Below, piece after piece: positions 4,901 through 6,464 of a DNA stretch of 6,464 nt (position 1 is the stretch's first letter; every line of letters starts with the position of its first letter). The position numbers and the translations under genes were made by a program. The stretch is from Candidatus Wolfebacteria bacterium CG_4_10_14_0_8_um_filter_39_64 (GTDB lineage Bacteria > Patescibacteriota > Minisyncoccia > UBA6257 > UBA9933): the NCBI GenBank assembly GCA_002784365.1, contig PFKY01000060.1, forward strand, positions 1 to 6,464, read 5' to 3'. The notes beneath the pieces were generated by a model. That model ran no database searches, was not told the origin of the DNA, and saw only the letters and a program-made list of their open reading frames with translations.

Positions 4901-6464
4901 CCATCTTCTAAAGTTATCCGGATTCCTTCTTTATCAAAAACCCTTAAAAATCTTTTCACTCCAGACCACTCGGTTTGAAAAGTCTTGGGGTTTAATGATA
5001 ATACTTCTAAATCGCCCTCTTTTTTACAATCTGCCCAGCCTTCTTTATCGAAATCATTAATCTTATAGTTTTCAGCTATCTCTTTAATGGTCAATCTTTT
5101 TATTTTTTTAGAATTTCTAATTAAAATTTCTTCATTAGCTGCTAGACACATGCTCCTGACGTCTTCCGGCTTCATGTCGGACTGGATGAAATTGGAAAAA
5201 TAGTTTACGCCGTATTTCGCGGTTGCCTCCCACATCGGCGCCAGAGCCGGCTCGTCCCAGGGAAAATCATTAGTGATGTTAATGGTGGGAATGGGGAAGG
5301 TAAAAACGCGCTGTTTAGCATCGCCTTCCATCATCACTTCAAAAAGAGCCCGATTTATCATATTCATTTCTTCCTGAAATTCGCTGTAATTTTCTTTCTG
5401 GGGTTCACCGCCGATGATAACCGGCTGATTGGCCAAGTTCGGCGAAGGAGTAATGTCTAAAGTGATATTGGTGAAAGGAGTATTCCCGGTAACAAAAATT
5501 TGACCATTCCTCTGGGCAATAACTGTTTCATTCTCTGTATGAACGCTCCAAATAATGCCCTGATAATCAACTTCTCGGATTTTTTGTATATAATCATGTT
5601 TGGTTTCAGTCAAAGTTAAAATATGGGGTTTTCTTTCGTTTACCGCAAAATTATAACCCGCCAAAACCGCTATTGCTTCTAAACCTTCTAAAATTTCTTT
5701 GTTGGTAGTTACAATTCTTTTTCTGTATTTTTCTTCCCAGCCATCGCCTTTTATATAAGTTTCCAAGAAAAGTCGGGCTTGTCTTTTGCTTAAGCTAAAA
5801 AGGAATGAGGGGAACTTTTTTGACGTTGCTCCCAGCCATTGATGAATAATCTTGCTTGGAGCCGGCAAAAGTCTAATATGAGTGCAGGTGCCAAGACCGA
5901 TTTGGGGCCTTTCTGTATAATTTTCTGGCTGAGCTGCTGGCGATTGATAAATACTTACCCGATGGCTTCCGTCTTTTTCTATTGTTCCTTCAGACAATGT
6001 CCAGGCAAGAAATTTTAATTGCTCGTCATCTATGTTTAAATCGGGATTTATATTTTCTCCACTAACGGGAATGGAAACCGGCGATTTAAGCTTTAATACC
6101 TCTTCAATTGGTTCCAATTTGTATTTATCGGCGTTAAATACTTGTCTCACCACCCGATGTCGGGGAGAAATTAACTGGTCCTGACTTCTGTTGCGAAGAT
6201 TATACATTGTGCCTTGATATTCTCTTATAAAAATATTATTCGTTGGTTTTTTCTCTAATTGACCGTTTTTGGCGTTAAACGTGTATATGACATCTCCTTC
6301 TTTAAGCTCATAGTAAGATTTCCATCCTTCAGAGCTTAAGATTTTTGTGTCTTCGGAAAGGCATTGAAAACCGACCCGGGTGGGAATGGCCAAATTAAAC
6401 AAAAACATTTGGATTCCTTGTTTAACCTGGTGATAGCTCAAATTGTCATAGCGAATGAAGGGAG
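1933..6464 (-). CDS. nrdD: Anaerobic (class III) ribonucleoside-triphosphate reductase NrdD, interrupted by three inteins; 5' end outside window
   Basis: NrdD reduces ribonucleoside triphosphates to dNTPs by glycyl/thiyl radical chemistry in the cytoplasm under anoxia. The frame is open from the window edge (first whole codons read PFIRYDNLSYHQVKQ, as in NrdD) to the TAA at 1935-1933. Because those upstream codons match NrdD, the TTG at 6441 is not the real start; the missing N-terminal part probably includes any ATP-cone domain. Reductase (extein) segments are residues 1-26, 321-431, 837-862 and 1212-1502, separated by three inteins. Diagnostic extein motifs are FNLAIPTR, FQ/TPFTN, FTFPIPTINIT (380-390), SM/CCRLRLD, GGGLFGSNPLTG/SIGVVTIN, NSTMLPVNYTDD (1375-1386), a C-terminal zinc site (Cys1446, Cys1459, Cys1462 and probably His1449 or Cys1468) and the glycyl radical motif RIVGYL with Gly1476, 26 residues from the end. 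Inteins make up 1048 of the 1502 codons counted. The spliced reductase would contribute about 461 residues here, compared with roughly 600-750 for whole family members. Confidence 0.96.
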   Translation of the reverse strand, partial: PFIRYDNLSYHQVKQGIQMFLFNLAIPTRVGFQCLSEDTKILSSEGWKSYYELKEGDVIYTFNAKNGQLEKKPTNNIFIREYQGTMYNLRNRSQDQLISPRHRVVRQVFNADKYKLEPIEEVLKLKSPVSIPVSGENINPDLNIDDEQLKFLAWTLSEGTIEKDGSHRVSIYQSPAAQPENYTERPQIGLGTCTHIRLLPAPSKIIHQWLGATSKKFPSFLFSLSKRQARLFLETYIKGDGWEEKYRKRIVTTNKEILEGLEAIAVLAGYNFAVNERKPHILTLTETKHDYIQKIREVDYQGIIWSVHTENETVIAQRNGQIFVTGNTPFTNITLDITPSPNLANQPVIIGGEPQKENYSEFQEEMNMINRALFEVMMEGDAKQRVFTFPIPTINITNDFPWDEPALAPMWEATAKYGVNYFSNFIQSDMKPEDVRSMCLAANEEILIRNSKKIKRLTIKEIAENYKINDFDKEGWADCKKEGDLEVLSLNPKTFQTEWSGVKRFLRVFDKEGIRITLEDGKEAIYSTKHPMAIWTEKGIQMKFAKDLKPEEYLLCLKKTENSLSQEYQKIEDFTFDEDVAKILGYFTADGNYLFETRRNCSSYGRPRGIQFTFNSRQLENLYLIKDLVKKVFGCETFEKKDPRYNTYYLYIYNSDLARRLFDTGFRKYDKLPQILFNSPKEVIKAFLEFYFKGDGYQKRLEIHLNDLALSRDLVLLYSLIGQPTTYKLRKNSQRIYLQHKRSKTKKRNGWVNNPIIAERVPGWMTSTYQVPGLTKSRMVGFDTLDKYDAQTKEINKIRNSDIYITRIKTVKKKKFKVLKEFYDLELEKNHLFVHSLGQITFNCCRLRLDNSELLKRGGGLFGSNPLTGCYDKQTEILTENGWKFFKDLSKNDEVFTLTENNEIEIHKPKRLFEYNYEGEMYQFKTRSLNLLVTPNHRMVVDQVGSGKRKFVEAENFDFNNQRIPKQSIWQGEEKEWFILPAIEITKYGRQGRTPYQVIRNALRIKMDNWLKFFGFWLAEGCTDNKKIAPRHGYRVVITQIEKKKRKEIKEILDSLPFNYAEEKNNFVICNKQLWSYLRQFGKKYDKFIPQEIKNLSKRRLKILFDWMVKGDGHIRKTTGQINYWTSSKKLADDLQEIILKLGWLATLTTQNKKTTLIKGRKIKAGICYSLGVQKAQHYRLRKNNIKRVNYKGKVYCCEVKNHTVFVRRNGKVTWCGNSIGVVTINMPRLGYLSKTKKEFFERLGTTMDLIKESLEIKRKALENFIEKGLYPYSKFYLDGVKKMRGTYFGNHFSTIGLVGMNEALLNFIGENIASKTARKFTLEILDFMREKLVEYQQETGNLYNLEATPAESTAYRLALKDKKKYPEIITAGTKENPYYTNSTMLPVNYTDDIFEVLKLQDEIQCKYTGGVVMHLFLGERISDIEVVKNLIRKIFGSFKLPYITLTPTFSICPSHGYLDGEHFECPKCTIKQPCEVYTRIVGYLRPVSQWNQGKQQEFKERKEFTLAR
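2014..2016 (-). other. Glycyl radical site Gly1476 of NrdD
   Basis: The GGC codon encodes the glycine of RIVGYLRPVSQW, matching the RVxGY glycyl-radical motif that lies close to the C-terminus of NrdD proteins. It is 26 residues from the end of this protein. NrdG, encoded immediately downstream, would abstract the hydrogen here. Confidence 0.9.
2056..2106 (-). other. C-terminal zinc-binding site of NrdD
   Basis: Residues 1446-1462 contain Cys1446 and His1449 (CPSHG) followed by Cys1459 and Cys1462 (CPKC); Cys1468 lies six residues further on. Class III reductases carry a structural zinc near the glycyl radical, bound by four cysteines in the T4 enzyme. Here only three cysteines fall in the expected pattern, so His1449 or Cys1468 would have to be the fourth ligand. 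The ligand set is inferred from spacing. Confidence 0.7.
2809..3855 (-). mobile_element. Intein 3 of NrdD (349 aa, class 1, LAGLIDADG homing endonuclease)
   Basis: The element covers NrdD residues 863-1211, between NPLTG and SIGVVTINMPR. It starts with Cys863 (CYDKQTEILTENGWK) and ends with Asn1211 (KVTWCGN); the +1 nucleophile is Ser1212. The block B histidine is His930 in VTPNHRMVV. The endonuclease motifs are FFGFWLAEG (1006-1014, Glu1013) and LFDWMVKGDG (1097-1106, Asp1105), both with an acidic residue at the catalytic position. The penultimate residue is Gly. The C-terminal part is rich in Cys: Cys1190 and Cys1191 in VYCCEV and Cys1209 two residues before the scissile Asn. The N- and C-terminal splicing blocks align with those of intein 1 (10 of 28 identical residues by eye over the last 28), so the two belong to one family though they sit at different sites. 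Excision restores PLTG-SIGVVTIN, a classic NrdD motif. Confidence 0.95.
3856..3933 (-). other. NrdD finger-loop extein (26 aa) with the presumed catalytic cysteine
   Basis: This is a small island of reductase between inteins 2 and 3 (residues 837-862, CCRLRLDNSELL...GSNPLTG). In class III reductases this loop reaches into the active site and carries the thiyl-radical cysteine. By alignment to the GCR sequence of other NrdDs that residue is most likely Cys838 (codon 3930-3928), the second of the two adjacent cysteines; Cys837 serves first as the +1 nucleophile of intein 2. The exact assignment of the radical cysteine is inferred, not demonstrated. Confidence 0.85.
3934..5148 (-). mobile_element. 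Intein 2 of NrdD (405 aa, class 1, LAGLIDADG homing endonuclease)
   Basis: The element covers NrdD residues 432-836 and splits SM from CCRLRL. It begins with Cys432 (CLAANEEILIRN) and ends with Asn836 (HSLGQITFN), followed by Cys837 as +1 nucleophile. The block B histidine is His523 in YSTKHPMAIW. Its two LAGLIDADG-type motifs are ILGYFTADG (576-584, Asp583) and FLEFYFKGDG (680-689, Asp688), spaced as in a single-chain endonuclease. The C-terminal block F reads EFYDLELEKNHLFVHS (814-829). The residue before the terminal Asn is Phe rather than His. With 405 residues it is the largest of the three, and both its N-terminus (CLAANEEI, then an extra segment of roughly 35 residues before EVLSLNP) and its C-terminus differ from inteins 1 and 3, so it probably came from another intein lineage. 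Splicing it out joins VRSM directly to CCRLRLD, the expected NrdD finger-loop sequence. Confidence 0.95.
5482..6363 (-). mobile_element. Intein 1 of NrdD (294 aa, class 1, LAGLIDADG homing endonuclease)
   Basis: This in-frame protein-splicing element occupies NrdD residues 27-320 and is inserted between FQ and TPFTN, a motif that is continuous in ordinary NrdD. It starts with Cys27 (CLSEDTKILSSEGWK) and ends in Asn320 (QIFVTGN), with Thr321 as the +1 extein nucleophile. The block B histidine is His95 in SPRHRVV. The endonuclease has two LAGLIDADG-like motifs: FLAWTLSEG (144-152, acidic residue Glu151) and FLETYIKGDG (225-234, acidic residue Asp233), so both catalytic positions keep an acid. 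The residue before the terminal Asn is Gly, not the common His. Both ends resemble intein 3: T-x-I-L, G-W-K, the Y-x-G-x-M-Y stretch, and a C-terminus ending R-N-G...G-N. The element is visibly more AT-rich than the flanking reductase sequence. Removing it restores a continuous GFQ-TPFTNITLDI reductase sequence, which is the strongest support for the boundaries. Confidence 0.95.

Noticed and set aside
3934..5148. Alternative border for intein 2 that leaves one Cys on each side (SMC/...FNC/CRL)
   Set aside because: The intein would then begin with Leu and end with Cys, which lacks the splicing residues; only the border starting at Cys432 and ending at Asn836 works.
2809..6363. Group I or II introns, or free-standing homing endonuclease genes, as the explanation for the insertions
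   Set aside because: All three insertions are in frame without a stop, begin with Cys and end with Asn, and have splicing blocks at both ends, as inteins do; introns would not keep the frame open through their ends.
6439..6441. TTG codon as the start of nrdD
   Set aside because: The codons upstream of it to the window edge (PFIRYDN) are in frame, have no stop and match NrdD, so the gene begins outside the window.

Overview
The window holds one tightly packed block of three genes, all on the minus strand and read from right to left: nrdD (5' end beyond position 6464), then nrdG, then secD (last few codons beyond position 1). Gaps between genes are 8 and 3 bases, so this looks like one transcript with translational coupling. 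No RNA gene, promoter, terminator or CRISPR array can be supported, and no non-coding stretch is longer than 8 bases.

The notable gene is nrdD, the oxygen-sensitive class III (glycyl radical) ribonucleotide reductase. Its reading frame is open for 1502 codons in the window plus 7 more up to the edge, but only about 461 of those codons are reductase. The other 1048 codons form three in-frame inteins (294, 405 and 349 residues). Each has a Cys at position 1, an Asn at its end and a two-motif LAGLIDADG homing endonuclease. They sit at three strongly conserved NrdD motifs: FQ/TPFTN, SM/CCRLR and PLTG/SIGVV. The last two bracket the finger loop that carries the presumed thiyl-radical cysteine, leaving only 26 residues of reductase between them. 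The +1 residues are Thr, Cys and Ser, and none of the three inteins keeps the usual penultimate His (they have Gly, Phe and Gly). Inteins 1 and 3 resemble each other at both ends; intein 2 is longer and of a different type.

nrdG encodes the radical SAM activase that installs the glycyl radical on NrdD, so the first two genes form one functional unit making dNTPs without oxygen. secD encodes a membrane subunit of the Sec translocon and has no obvious link to the pair beyond shared transcription.

The anaerobic reductase as the only visible RNR, the short SecD (about 410 residues), the near absence of spacers and of Shine-Dalgarno sequences, and the moderately AT-rich composition fit a small-genome anaerobic bacterium such as Patescibacteria/CPR (Parcubacteria-like). 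That placement is an inference from style, not a proven assignment. TAA is used as stop for both nrdD and nrdG. Residue numbers for nrdD below count from the TTG codon at 6441-6439, because the true start is outside the window.
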